Counted from the stretch's first letter, positions 1-7,723 are shown. The stretch is DNA of 36,967 bases from Caulobacter sp. UNC279MFTsu5.1 (GCF_900114015.1 NZ_FORN01000054.1:1-36967), one strand, 5' to 3'. The notes: generated by a model not told the origin, from the letters alone. Numbers and translations: made by a program.

Positions 1-138
1 GTCGGAAGGTCTGCTCCCAGGCGGTGACGTCAAGGGTCCGCTTCCGGCGCAAGCGTCAATTCCCATTTTCGACCCTAGTCGTTGGGAATGCCCGCTTGGG
101 GGCTTCCGCATCGCGGTGCCGTGGCGCATGGTTGGCGG

Positions 139-318
139 ATGAGCAAGCCGCCCACAGAGCCGGAACGCCCCAAGCCAGCCGTCATTGCGATAGACGCCAG
201 TGGAAACGTGACCGCTACGGTAGACGGCGAGCCCGTCGATGCCGATCAACTCATGTCCGAGCTTACCGCCGCGCAGCGCGAAGCTGACAACGACGAGGGG
301 AATAGCACGGATAGCTAA
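139..318 (+). CDS. Small acidic hypothetical protein
   Basis: An open frame of 59 codons beginning MSKPPTEPERPK. I do not recognise a family. The product is acidic, Asp/Glu-rich towards its end (QREADNDEGNS), with a short middle segment (AVIAIDASGNVTATVDGEPV) that could form a beta hairpin. No cysteines, signal peptide or membrane segment are visible. The frame also opens upstream at 82, but the upstream residues have no protein-like pattern, so the ATG at 139 is preferred. The Shine-Dalgarno is weak. It stands alone, with about 195 bases of gene-free and partly palindromic sequence after it. It could be a small soluble protein or a chance frame. Confidence 0.45.
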   Translation: MSKPPTEPERPKPAVIAIDASGNVTATVDGEPVDADQLMSELTAAQREADNDEGNSTDS

Positions 319-513
319 CGTCCGTTTCCCACCCGTCGCGGACGTTCCAAACGTCTGCTTCGCGTGCGTCCCCAAGGCAGGCGGATGGAGAGGGGCGGCC
401 TCTCCCATCCTGGAATCGTCATCTCGGGCCTCGTTGTTCAGGCCAGAGACATCCCTGGCGGGAGGCCGTGCGTCGCGGGCCCTGGGTCCCGCACGGGCTC
501 GGCCCGGAAGGCT

Positions 514-831
514 TCAGTTTCCGACAAGAGGCGAGCCGCGCGGCAGTCCGTAGACTTCGGCCTTGCGGGCGGCGAGCTTGTAGCCGGTCGGGGTGAGCTG
601 GAGGTCGTCGCGCAAGGGGACCCCGCCGCTGGGTAGGATCGGGACGTTCCGCAGGTGAGGCCATCGCCGCCTCAGATCGGCCAGGACGCCGTCGCGCGTT
701 CGAGACGTTGCGCCGAGGTGCTCCCGGTCCGCTGCCTCCAGGAACAACACCCAGGGCGGTCCGCCGCGATTGGCCATCACCTGAATTTCGGGCCATTCCC
801 TGTCGTGGCCGAGCGGGCGGTAGACGATCAT
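514..831 (-). CDS. Hypothetical protein, about 105 aa
   Basis: The frame from the ATG at 831 encodes about 105 residues starting MIVYRPLGHDREWPEIQV. No family is recognised. A compact alpha/beta protein is likely: a segment of alternating hydrophobic residues (PPWVLFLEA) is followed by a basic helix (DGVLADLRRRWPHL) and a tail with TPTGYKLAARKAEVYGLP. The frame continues upstream through repeat A1 to 921, but those codons are palindromic repeat sequence, so the start was placed after it. An in-frame ATG at 873 is an alternative. No strong ribosome binding site precedes either. No signal peptide or membrane helix is seen. The gene is not in an operon with its neighbours. Confidence 0.5.
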   Translation of the reverse strand: MIVYRPLGHDREWPEIQVMANRGGPPWVLFLEAADREHLGATSRTRDGVLADLRRRWPHLRNVPILPSGGVPLRDDLQLTPTGYKLAARKAEVYGLPRGSPLVGN

Positions 832-865
832 GAAGGCGGTCGTCCGTGGATTGGCCGCTAAAAGA

Positions 866-982
866 GCTGTCATCCCGGACAAGCCCGGCGCAAGTCGGGC
901 GCCGATCCGGGACCGCCGCAAGCGCCGAGTTCATGCGTCGGTCCCGGATCTTCGCGCTGCGCGCTTCGTCCGGGATGACAGC
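866..982. repeat. Intergenic palindromic repeat, family A, copy 1
   Basis: Terminal arms GCTGTCATCCCGGAC (866-880) and GTCCGGGATGACAGC (968-982) are exact inverted copies of 15 bases. Inside them sits a second inverted pair, GATCCGGGACCG and CGGTCCCGGATC, so the element would fold as nested hairpins. Other copies are at 3601, 17821, 23299 (short form) and 29441. Confidence 0.85.
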
Positions 983-1008
983 CGCTCCTGGTCATATGCG
1001 ATTGCCCT

Positions 1009-1111
1009 GCCCCAGCGGGGGGAGCTGGCCCGGAGGGGCGGAGGGGGCCAGCGGCGCAGGCCGAAAGACCCCCTCAGTCGTTCCGCGACAGCGCCCCCGG
1101 CGGGGGAGCAT
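1009..1111. repeat. Palindromic repeat, family C, half-units in swapped order
   Basis: This copy holds the two half-units of family C in the opposite order from the copies at 9511 and 12687. First comes the GGGGGAGCTGGCCCGGAGG-like half (about 1014-1050), then, after a spacer, the CCCCCTCAGTCG...CGACAG half with its CCCCC/GGGGG hairpin (1069-1111). Together with repeat A1 it fills the gap 832-1140, where no gene is seen. Confidence 0.75.
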
Positions 1112-1140
1112 CCGCGTCAGGTCTGTGGATAACTTCGGTC

Positions 1141-1506
1141 CTACCGCGACGGCAGGGCGTCGACCAGGTGGCAGGACTTGGCGGCCGTGATGTTCCCCAG
1201 GTCGACCACCTCCAGGCCGTTGCCGTCCTCGTCCTGGACCTCGACATACTCGCCGATCACCTCGACATAGACCGGGGCCTGCAGGGTCTTCAGGCGCTCG
1301 CGCAGCCGGGCGACCGGCTTGTCGGTCTCGCCCTCGCGGTCGCGCAGCACGTAGCGGTTCTGGACCAGATCGCAGCGGGTCAGGATCAGCTGGTCCTTCC
1401 GGACGTCGACCGTGCCGATATAGATGTCCTGGGCTAAGGCGGGCGCGGCGGCCGCGGTCAGGGCCAGGGCGCAGAGCGCGGAAGACAGGAGCGGCTTACG
1501 GGGCAT
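1141..1506 (-). CDS. Secreted hypothetical protein, second gene of a pair
   Basis: The 121-residue product starts MPRKPLLSSALCALALTAAAAPALAQ, a clear Sec signal peptide with likely cleavage after ALA near residue 25, so it should be periplasmic. The mature part is small and acidic, with two cysteines (in TRCDLVQN and KSCHLVDA) that could form one disulfide, and strand-rich segments such as PVYVEVIGEYVEVQDEDG. I do not recognise the family. The ATG lies inside the end of the upstream gene, an 11-base overlap in a different frame, which implies translational coupling and perhaps a shared role with that other secreted protein. The pair reads away from thiD. Confidence 0.7.
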   Translation of the reverse strand: MPRKPLLSSALCALALTAAAAPALAQDIYIGTVDVRKDQLILTRCDLVQNRYVLRDREGETDKPVARLRERLKTLQAPVYVEVIGEYVEVQDEDGNGLEVVDLGNITAAKSCHLVDALPSR

Positions 1507-2065
1507 TTTCGATCATCTCGAAGGTGTAGCTGCAGCCGGCCAGCGTCTTGCCGGGATGCGAGGTGACGGTGGAGACATTGAGGGTGACGTGGGTCTTGTA
1601 GGTGAAGCCGCCGGCCTCGCCCTTGTCGGTGGTGGTCGAGATCTCGCGTTCGCCCAGGAACTTTGCGGGCAGGTCGATGGCCGGCTGGATCTCCAACTGG
1701 CGGGCCAGCGGATGCGGATCGGCTTCGTCGAGCACCGCCATCGGGCCGGAACTGGTGAAGACGATGTGGCGAGTCTGGCGGCCGAACACCGTGATCGGCG
1801 CCTTCAGCGCATAGGCCTTGAGCAGGAAGTTGTCGGTCTTCTCCTCGGTCAGGCCGAAATGGGTCCGGGCCTGGGCCGCCTCGTCGCCGACCAGCCAGAA
1901 GGCCAGGGCGTTGTAGGTCGGCACGTCGTAGGTGCGGCATTCGATCAGCTTGGCCAGGTCGAGGGTCGCGGGGTCGATCTGGTCGCCGGCGGCCGCCTGG
2001 GCCAGGGCCGCGGCCGGCGTGAAACAGGCCGCGCCGATCAGCGCGGCGCGAAGCAATCTTCTCAT
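1496..2065 (-). CDS. Secreted hypothetical protein, first gene of a pair
   Basis: The 189-residue product begins MRRLLRAALIGAACFTPAAALAQ, a Sec signal peptide with probable cleavage after ALA near residue 22. The mature protein has one cysteine in LIECRTYDVPTYNALAFWLVG and one near the end in LAGCSYTFEMIENAP, a possible long-range disulfide. The second half is rich in Thr and Val and looks like beta structure (GGFTYKTHVTLNVSTVT). No catalytic motif is evident and I do not recognise the family. Its stop overlaps the start of the next secreted gene by 11 bases, so the two are probably co-translated. It diverges from thiD, 129 bases away. Confidence 0.75.
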   Translation of the reverse strand: MRRLLRAALIGAACFTPAAALAQAAAGDQIDPATLDLAKLIECRTYDVPTYNALAFWLVGDEAAQARTHFGLTEEKTDNFLLKAYALKAPITVFGRQTRHIVFTSSGPMAVLDEADPHPLARQLEIQPAIDLPAKFLGEREISTTTDKGEAGGFTYKTHVTLNVSTVTSHPGKTLAGCSYTFEMIENAP

Positions 2066-2194
2066 CGTGGAACCCCAACCAACGCAACTTGGCAGGGAAT
2101 ACGCGCGGGATACGGTGAAGGTTCCCCGTCGGGGGCGAGAAAGCCCGCATCACGGCGCCTACCCTCACCCCCGACTCCCCGCTAAAACCGACCC

Positions 2195-3016
2195 ATGACC
2201 CAAGCCCCGCATCAAGGCCGCGTGCTCGTTCTCGCCGGATCGGATTCCAGCGGCGGGGCGGGGATCCAGGCCGACATCAAGACCATCACCGTCCTGGGCG
2301 GCTACGCGGCCACGGCGATCACCGCGATCACCGTGCAGAACACCCTGGGCGTGACCGGCGTGCTGCCGATCCCGCTGGAGATCGTCGAGGCCCAGGCCCG
2401 GGCGGTGCTCGACGACATCGGGGCCGACGCCTTCAAGACCGGCATGCTGGGCGACGCCGCCACGGTCGAGGTCGTGGCCCGGGTGCTGGACAGCGCGAAA
2501 GGCGTTCCCGCGGTCATCGACCCGGTGATGGTCGCCAAGGGCGGAGCTTCGCTGCTGGCCGCGCCGGCGATCGGGGCGCTGAAGCGCCTGCTGATCCCGC
2601 GCGCCGCCCTGCTGACGCCCAACGCCCCGGAGGCCGCGGCCCTGACCGGCCTTCCCGTCGAGACCACCGACGACCTGCGTCGGGCCGGCGAGGCCCTACT
2701 GGAGCTGGGCGCCCACGCGGTGCTGATGAAGGGCGGCCACGTGCCCGGAGAACGGGTCGTCGACCTCTTGATCACCCGCCAGGGCGAGACGGCCTTCGAG
2801 GGCGAGCGGATCGACACCCGCCACACCCACGGCACCGGCTGCACCCTGGCCAGCGCCTGCGCGACGGGCCTGGCCCAGGGGATGAGCCTGACCGAGACGG
2901 TCGCCCGGGCCTGGAACTACGTCCACGAGGCCATGCTGCGCGCGCCGGGCTTCGGGGCGGGGCACGGGCCGCTGGACCATGGCTGGCCACTTCGCGGGGA
3001 AGGGGGGCGGCGGTGA
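2195..3016 (+). CDS. thiD: Hydroxymethylpyrimidine/phosphomethylpyrimidine kinase
   Basis: ThiD phosphorylates hydroxymethylpyrimidine and then its monophosphate to the diphosphate that joins thiazole phosphate in thiamine synthesis, in the cytoplasm. The 273-residue length fits the family. The ribokinase-like fold is visible from the start: LAGSDSSGGAGIQADIKT near residues 13-30 is the substrate loop, TAITVQNT follows, and HTHGTGCTLASACATGLAQG near residues 208-227 is the phosphate-binding anion hole with the conserved GTGC. The stop overlaps the next gene's GTG by four bases (GTGA), so the two are translationally coupled. I looked for a TPP riboswitch in the 129-base leader and saw none of its conserved core. 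The last dozen residues are Gly/Arg-rich and not conserved-looking. Confidence 0.95.
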   Translation: MTQAPHQGRVLVLAGSDSSGGAGIQADIKTITVLGGYAATAITAITVQNTLGVTGVLPIPLEIVEAQARAVLDDIGADAFKTGMLGDAATVEVVARVLDSAKGVPAVIDPVMVAKGGASLLAAPAIGALKRLLIPRAALLTPNAPEAAALTGLPVETTDDLRRAGEALLELGAHAVLMKGGHVPGERVVDLLITRQGETAFEGERIDTRHTHGTGCTLASACATGLAQGMSLTETVARAWNYVHEAMLRAPGFGAGHGPLDHGWPLRGEGGRR

Positions 3017-3594
3017 GCGATCTGGAAGCCCGCCTCGTCGACATCATCCGCGGCGTTCCCACCACGATGCAGGTGCTGCGCACGGTCCGGGATCTCGACC
3101 TGCCCGACGCCCTGGTGTTCTCCGGCGCCGTCTACCAGCCGGTCTGGAATCATCTGACCGGCCGGGCGCCCGACTATGGGATCAAGGACTACGACGTGGC
3201 CTATCACGACGCCTCCGACACCTCGTACGAGGCCGAGGACGTGGTGATCCGACGGGTGGCGGCGGCGTTCGAGCCGCCGCTGCGCGAGCTCGTCGAGGTG
3301 CGCAACCAGGCCCGGGTGCACCTGTGGTTCGAGCAGAAGTTCGGGGCCGACGAGCCCTATCCGCCGCTCGAGTCCAGCGCCGAGGCGCTGAAGCGCTTCG
3401 TGGCCACCGCCTTCTGCGTGGGCGTGCGGATGGAGGCCGACGAGCGCCTGTCGGTGTTCGCCCCGTTCGGGCTGGAGGACCTGTTCGCCCTGCGCCTGCG
3501 GCCCAACCCGCTGCGGGTGAAGGGCGCCGGCGGCTGGGCGCGCACCACGGGCTCGGCCCAGGCCCGCTGGCCGGAGATCACGGTGGAAGCCTAA
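3013..3594 (+). CDS. Nucleotidyltransferase-like family protein (DUF925 type)
   Basis: The 193-residue product reads like the nucleotidyltransferase-like family once called DUF925. It has LFSGAVYQ-type text near residue 36 (VFSGAVYQPVWNHLTGR), then GIKDYDVAYHDASDTSYEAEDVVIRR, where the Asp residues of KDYDV occupy the expected metal site, and EVRNQARVHLWFEQKFG, then ENNAA-like PLESSAEALKRFVATAFCVGVR and a conserved ending ARWPEI. The biochemical substrate of this family is not established to my knowledge. The GTG start lies inside the thiD stop (GTGA overlap), so the protein depends on thiD translation. That does not by itself tie it to thiamine. Repeat A2 follows immediately and may terminate the transcript. 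Confidence 0.8.
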   Translation: MSDLEARLVDIIRGVPTTMQVLRTVRDLDLPDALVFSGAVYQPVWNHLTGRAPDYGIKDYDVAYHDASDTSYEAEDVVIRRVAAAFEPPLRELVEVRNQARVHLWFEQKFGADEPYPPLESSAEALKRFVATAFCVGVRMEADERLSVFAPFGLEDLFALRLRPNPLRVKGAGGWARTTGSAQARWPEITVEA

Positions 3595-3600
3595 ACAAAA

Positions 3601-3721
3601 CAGCTGTCATCCCGGACAAGCGCGCAGCGCGCCGATCCGGGATCGAAGCGTGAACTCAGCGCTTCCGGCGGTCCCGGATCTTCACCCCGGCTTCGCCGGG
3701 GCTTGTCCGGGATGACAGCTG
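3601..3721. repeat. Intergenic palindromic repeat, family A, copy 2
   Basis: The longest arms of the family in this window: CAGCTGTCATCCCGGACAAG from 3601 has an exact inverted partner ending at 3721, about 21 bases each. The inner pair GATCCGGGATC and GTCCCGGATC and a small hairpin CCCCGGCTTCGCCGGGG complete the nested structure. It follows a stop codon by a few bases and could serve as a transcript end. Confidence 0.9.
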
Positions 3722-3808
3722 AAAATGCATTGTCACCTGGGACAATGTTCGAATTGATCGGTGAAAGTCCCGGCTCTACTGCTCATGGCGCCAACAGGAG
3801 CCCCCGCC

Positions 3809-4654
3809 ATGCGCCAGTGGACCATCGACGCCTTCGCCTCCGGCCCGTTCAAGGGCAATCCGGCCTGCGTGGTCGAACCGTTCGACACCTGGCCCGACGC
3901 CGCCTGGATGCAGGCTCTGGCCGCCGAGAATAACCAGGCCGAGACGGCCTTCCTGCTCAAGACCGCCGACCCGGCGCGGTTCGGCCTGCGCTGGTTCACC
4001 CCGGCGATCGAGGCGCCGCTGTGCGGCCACGCCACCCTGGCCAGCGCCCACGCCCTGTTTGAGGAGATGGGCGTCGACGCGCCGTTGCTGACCTTCGACA
4101 CCCTGTCGGGCGAGCTGACCGTGCGCCGGATCGACGGCGTGTTCGGCGGCGCGGGGCTGGAGATGGACTTCCCGGCCGATCCGCCGCGCCGGGTCGAGGC
4201 CGGGCCCGACCTGGCCAAGGCCCTGGGCGTGACGCCGCTGGAGGTCTGGGCGGGCCAGTACCTGCTGGTCGTGGTCGCTGACGAGGCGACGGTGCGGGGA
4301 CTGGCGCCGGACTTGGTTCAGCTCAAGACCGTCGGCGCCGGCCTGGCCGGCGGCGGGCCGGGGCAGGTGATCGTCGCCGCCCAGGCCGATCCGGGCCGGG
4401 ACTACGCGGTGGTCAGCCGCTTCTTCGCCCCGGCCGCCGGCATTCCCGAGGACCCGACCACCGGCTCGGCCCACTGCATCCTCATGCCGCTGTACGGCGA
4501 CAAGCTGAGCGCGGCGAGCCTGCGGTTCCACCAGGCCTATCCGGGGCGGGGCGGCGACCTGGACTGCGAAAACCGCGGCGCGCGCGTTCTCCTGCGCGGC
4601 CGCGGCTTCACGATGGTGGAGAGCCGGCTCAGGGTGGAGCCGGCCCCCGTCTAG
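3809..4654 (+). CDS. PhzF-family isomerase-like protein
   Basis: The 281-residue product is a full-length member of the PhzF phenazine biosynthesis-like family, with the diaminopimelate epimerase fold. Family landmarks: IDAFASGPFKGNPACVV at residues 6-22; the catalytic-type glutamate E45 in NNQAETAFL; the LCGHATLASAHAL motif near residues 72-84; and GIPEDPTTGSAHC near residue 215. Members isomerise small acids, but most genomic copies have no known substrate, and there are no phenazine genes here, so the reaction is unassigned. The ATG at 3809 was chosen because AGGAG ends 8 bases upstream. An ATG at 3761 lacks such a site. It is monocistronic, converging with the exported protein gene three bases away. 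Confidence 0.88.
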   Translation: MRQWTIDAFASGPFKGNPACVVEPFDTWPDAAWMQALAAENNQAETAFLLKTADPARFGLRWFTPAIEAPLCGHATLASAHALFEEMGVDAPLLTFDTLSGELTVRRIDGVFGGAGLEMDFPADPPRRVEAGPDLAKALGVTPLEVWAGQYLLVVVADEATVRGLAPDLVQLKTVGAGLAGGGPGQVIVAAQADPGRDYAVVSRFFAPAAGIPEDPTTGSAHCILMPLYGDKLSAASLRFHQAYPGRGGDLDCENRGARVLLRGRGFTMVESRLRVEPAPV

Positions 4655-4657
4655 GCC

Positions 4658-5059
4658 CTAGTAGCGACGGCCGTAGTCGTAGTCGCGGTCGTGGCGCTCG
4701 TAGCGGATCTGGGCGCTGATGCGGTCGTAGCGGCGATCCAGGTCCTCGCGCTCCCAGCCGGTCAGGCCGCCGCGACGATAGCGGGCTTCCAGGCGGGCGG
4801 TTTCCCGCAGCTCGCTCCTCAGGCGCCAGGCCTCGTTGCGGGTCAGGCCGCCGCTGCGGAGGCCCCGGTCGATGCGGGCGTCGAGGCGGGCCGCGCGGTC
4901 GCCGCGGTAACCCTGGTCGTAGCCGTAGCCGCGGTCGTAGTCGCGGTCATAGCTGCGATCGGGGCCACGGTCATAGCCGTAGGACTGGGCCGAGGCGACG
5001 GCGGGGACCGCGGCGGCGATGGCCGAGACCGCGGCGATCGAAAGCAGAATCTTTTTCAT
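4658..5059 (-). CDS. Exported Tyr/Asp/Arg-rich small protein
   Basis: The 133-residue product starts MKKILLSIAAVSAIAAAVPAVASAQ, a textbook Sec signal peptide cleaved after ASA near residue 24. It is followed by a low-complexity stretch of YDRDYDRGYGYDQGY type repeats (about residues 26-53), then a helical region of heptad-like charged residues (LDARIDRGLRSGGLTRNEAW and RLRSELRETARLEARYRRGG), and ends with another Tyr/Asp/Arg run. Proteins with this arrangement are common in Caulobacter and sphingomonads, but I know of no function. It should be periplasmic or envelope-associated. Its stop is three bases from that of the PhzF-family gene, so the two converge. Confidence 0.8.
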   Translation of the reverse strand: MKKILLSIAAVSAIAAAVPAVASAQSYGYDRGPDRSYDRDYDRGYGYDQGYRGDRAARLDARIDRGLRSGGLTRNEAWRLRSELRETARLEARYRRGGLTGWEREDLDRRYDRISAQIRYERHDRDYDYGRRY

Positions 5060-5187
5060 CGTACGGTTCCTCTCGAAAGGTTGCGGCGTCCGACGGGACG
5101 ACGTTGACCCTAAGAGACCACACGCAGGCTGAAGCGGGTCTGAGCCGCCTGTTGTGCTGCGTTCAGGTAGGTGAACCGCTCAAAGAT

Positions 5188-5314
5188 CCGCTCATCCCGG
5201 CGAACGCCGGGACCCAGATCCTATGGTCGAGAGGCTGATTGGAAGAGCACCGAGCCCGAGGAACCCGCCACACCGCTATTCCATCTGGGTCCCGGCATTC
5301 GCCGGGATGAGCGG
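5188..5314. repeat. Intergenic palindromic repeat, family B, long form
   Basis: Outer arms starting CCGCTCATCCCGGCG (5188) and ending CGCCGGGATGAGCGG (5314) are inverted over about 32 bases with one mismatch, and enclose about 60 bases without obvious structure. Short forms with the same arm but only a 4-base loop are at 11831 and 32870. Confidence 0.85.
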
Positions 5315-5318
5315 CTTC

Positions 5319-7202
5319 TTAAGCCGCCACCACCTTAGAGCCCTCGCGCCGGGCTGTGGCCACGGCGGTCTCGATGGCGTCGTAGAGCTTGGTCACCTCG
5401 ATCGGCTTGGCGACGTGGCCGTCCATGCCGGCGGCCATGTAGCCCTCGACCTGGTGGACCAGGGCGTTGGCCGTCACGGCCACGATGGGGATGCGCTTGC
5501 GGCCTTCGCTGACCTCGAGCGCGCGGATGGTGCGGGCCGCCTCGACGCCGTCCATCACCGGCATGTGGATGTCCATCAGCACGATGTCGTGGCCGCCGCG
5601 CTTCCAGGCCTCGACGCAGGCCGCGCCGTCGGCCACCAGCTCGACCTCGGCGCCCAGCGGGGCCAGGACGGCGGCGATGACCTTCTGGTTGGTCGGGTTG
5701 TCGTCGGCGGCCAGCACGCGCAGGCGGCGCTCCGATTCGATCGGCGGCGGGGCGGCTTCCACCGGCGCGGCGACGGCCGCCTCGCCGCGCGGCATGGCCA
5801 CCACGACGGTGAAGGTCGAGCCCTGGCCCTCGCGACTCTGCACATGGACGCCGCCGCCCATCAGGGTGGCCAGTTCGCTGCAGATCGACAGGCCCAGGCC
5901 CGAGCCGCCGAACCGGCGGGTGGTCGAGCTGTCGGCCTGGACGAACTTGGTGAACAGGCGGGGCAGGGTCTCGGCGTCGATGCCGATGCCGGTGTCCACC
6001 ACGTCGACGCGCAGGCCGCTGCCGTCGTCGGCCGAGGCGAAGCGCACCGAGACGCTGCCCTCGAGGGTGAACTTCAGGGCGTTGGAGACCAGGTTGCCGA
6101 GGATCTGACGCAGGCGATCGACGTCGCCGCGCCACGAGCCCAGGGCCTCCGGCGCGACGAACACGCCGAACTCCAGGTTCTTGGCCCGCGCCTGGGCGGC
6201 GTAGGATTCGCGGATCGACAGGGCCAGGCTGGCCAGGTCGAAGTCCCGCTCGACCAGGTCCAGGCGGCCGGCCTCGATCTTCGACAGGTCCAGCACGTCG
6301 TTGAGCACCGACAGCAGCAGGGCGCCGGACTCGCGGATCACCGACAGGCGCTCGCGCTGGGCGGCGCTGAGCTCGCCCATGGCCATGACCTCGGTCATGG
6401 CCAGCACGCCGTTCAGCGGCGTGCGGATCTCGTGGCTCATATTGGCCAGGAAGTGCGACTTCAGGACGTTGGCGGCGTTGGCGTCGTCGCGCGCCTTGAC
6501 CAGTTCGGCCATCGCCCCGCGCAGGTCGTGGTCGTTGACCTCCAGCCGCGCGACCAGGTGGTTGAAGCTGTCGGTCAGGCTCTGGAAGACGTCGTCGTCG
6601 GCGGCCTGCTCCACCGGTTTGAAGCGGCCGTCGGCGGCGACCTCGCGCATGGCGTTGGACAGGCGCTCCATCGGCTTGGTCATGCGCCGGGCCAGGCCGT
6701 TGGCCAGCAGGATCGCCAGGCCGGCCGAGCCGAAGAACAGGGTGCCGGTCAGGGCCAGGTCGCGGGCCATGATGTCGGTCAGGCTGGGACGGCGCGCCGA
6801 CAGCGACAGGGCGCCGACCTGTCGGGAGCCTAGCCGGATCGGGCGGACCAGGGTGTCGACCTCGGCGTCCCCGGCCACGCCGACCTGGGCGACCGTCTGG
6901 CCCTGCACGTCGGTCAGGCGCACCGACACGACATTGGGCGCCTTGGCCACCGCTTCGAGGGCCCGATAGGCGCCGACGGTGTTGTGGTCGGCGATCGGCG
7001 CGGCGGCGCCCGCCGCCACCATCTGGGCCAGGATCTCGTGATTCGCCCGGGATTCCTGGCGGGCGACGCTCCATTGCTGGAGCATGAAGCAAACGCACGC
7101 CGCCAGCAGCGCGACCACGGTGGTGGTCAGCGCGACGCTGGCGATTCGCGCCTGCAACGGTGCATGCGGCGTGCCTTCGGGGCGGCGGCTTTCGTCGATC
7201 AT
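5319..7202 (-). CDS. Membrane-bound hybrid sensor histidine kinase
   Basis: A 627-residue two-component sensor with a fused receiver. A first membrane helix spans about residues 22-42. A periplasmic sensor segment of about 105 residues follows (with NVVSVRLTDVQGQTVAQVG, similar to CHASE-type domains), then a second helix at about 150-170 and a HAMP linker. The dimerisation helix carries His257 in MSHEIRTPLNG. The ATPase domain has the N box (NLVSNALKF, about 370-378), the G1 box DTGIGID (403-409) and FGGSGLGLSI (431-440). The receiver at about 494-620 has acidic DD at 500-501, phospho-acceptor Asp544 in LMDIHMPVMDG and Lys599. The input signal is unknown and no cognate regulator lies next to it. 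It diverges from the small helical gene at 7371. Confidence 0.93.
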   Translation of the reverse strand: MIDESRRPEGTPHAPLQARIASVALTTTVVALLAACVCFMLQQWSVARQESRANHEILAQMVAAGAAAPIADHNTVGAYRALEAVAKAPNVVSVRLTDVQGQTVAQVGVAGDAEVDTLVRPIRLGSRQVGALSLSARRPSLTDIMARDLALTGTLFFGSAGLAILLANGLARRMTKPMERLSNAMREVAADGRFKPVEQAADDDVFQSLTDSFNHLVARLEVNDHDLRGAMAELVKARDDANAANVLKSHFLANMSHEIRTPLNGVLAMTEVMAMGELSAAQRERLSVIRESGALLLSVLNDVLDLSKIEAGRLDLVERDFDLASLALSIRESYAAQARAKNLEFGVFVAPEALGSWRGDVDRLRQILGNLVSNALKFTLEGSVSVRFASADDGSGLRVDVVDTGIGIDAETLPRLFTKFVQADSSTTRRFGGSGLGLSICSELATLMGGGVHVQSREGQGSTFTVVVAMPRGEAAVAAPVEAAPPPIESERRLRVLAADDNPTNQKVIAAVLAPLGAEVELVADGAACVEAWKRGGHDIVLMDIHMPVMDGVEAARTIRALEVSEGRKRIPIVAVTANALVHQVEGYMAAGMDGHVAKPIEVTKLYDAIETAVATARREGSKVVAA

Positions 7203-7320
7203 GACCCGTCCGGGTTGGCTTTCGGTCGTTATTCTCGCGCGATCTTCCTAACGGTTCACTTCCGCCCGGACCCCCGCCCGCGACAAACTAACGCTAGCGG
7301 TTGTTTTTATTTCCGCCCCC

Positions 7321-7336
7321 TTAACATCTGGTTTAC
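7321..7336. promoter_or_regulatory. Possible CtrA-type binding site
   Basis: TTAACATCTGGTTTAC matches the CtrA consensus TTAA-N7-TTAAC at all but one base of the second half (TTTAC). It lies 35-50 bases before the GTG start at 7371, in the divergent region between the hybrid kinase and the small helical protein. CtrA is the Caulobacter cell-cycle regulator. A single near-match in GC-rich DNA is suggestive only. Confidence 0.35.
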
Positions 7337-7340
7337 CTTC

Positions 7341-7363
7341 CTCCTTAGGTTTTTATTAAGGAG
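7341..7363 (+). promoter_or_regulatory. Hairpin enclosing the Shine-Dalgarno of the 7371 gene
   Basis: CTCCTTA (7341-7347) and TAAGGAG (7357-7363) are perfect inverted copies separated by a 9-base AT-rich loop. TAAGGAG is itself the ribosome binding site, 7 bases before the GTG start at 7371. In the mRNA the site would pair with its own anti-sequence, so the hairpin could limit initiation until it is melted or opened by a protein or RNA. Confidence 0.55.
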
Positions 7364-7370
7364 ATGGGGT

Positions 7371-7700
7371 GTGGAAAAGGCTTTCGTTGCTCAACGCGTC
7401 GCTAACAAGCTGTTCGCCACCGAGGCTGCTGTCGACGCCGCGATGGTGGAGACCATGGAAATGATGGCGGAACTGATCCAGGCCCGTAAGGACCTGGGCC
7501 TGTCGCCTACGGTCGCCAACGGCGCCACCGCTAAACTGGGCGACGCGGTCGCCGCGCTCACCGCCGCCCGCTCGGCCGTGGTCGAAGCGCACGCTCAACT
7601 GGATGAAGTCCGCCTACGCATCGGCATCCGGACCAAGCTGATCGGCGTGATCGGCAAGGAAGGCTCGCTCGTTCAGCATGATCTGCGCGCCGCCAGCTAA
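7371..7700 (+). CDS. Small helical hypothetical protein
   Basis: The 109-residue product (reading M/VEKAFVAQRVANKLFATEAA at its start) is predicted all-helical, with no cysteine, signal peptide or membrane segment. A central segment of heptad character (KLGDAVAALTAARSAVVEAH) suggests a helical bundle or coiled coil. I do not recognise a family with a known role. The GTG at 7371 was chosen because TAAGGAG lies 7 bases upstream. The frame continues upstream to 6984, but that part runs antisense through the kinase gene. Expression may be controlled by a ribosome-site hairpin and a CtrA-like box just upstream. A strong hairpin follows the stop by 23 bases. Confidence 0.72.
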   Translation: MEKAFVAQRVANKLFATEAAVDAAMVETMEMMAELIQARKDLGLSPTVANGATAKLGDAVAALTAARSAVVEAHAQLDEVRLRIGIRTKLIGVIGKEGSLVQHDLRAAS

Positions 7701-7723
7701 GTTACATTGCAAATAGTTTAATA

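Noticed and set aside
2066..2194. TPP riboswitch upstream of thiD
   Set aside because: None of the conserved TPP core segments is present in the 129-base leader.
5223..6833. Long plus-strand open frame opposite the first hybrid kinase
   Set aside because: Antisense to a gene with complete kinase and receiver motifs, and it starts inside repeat B1.
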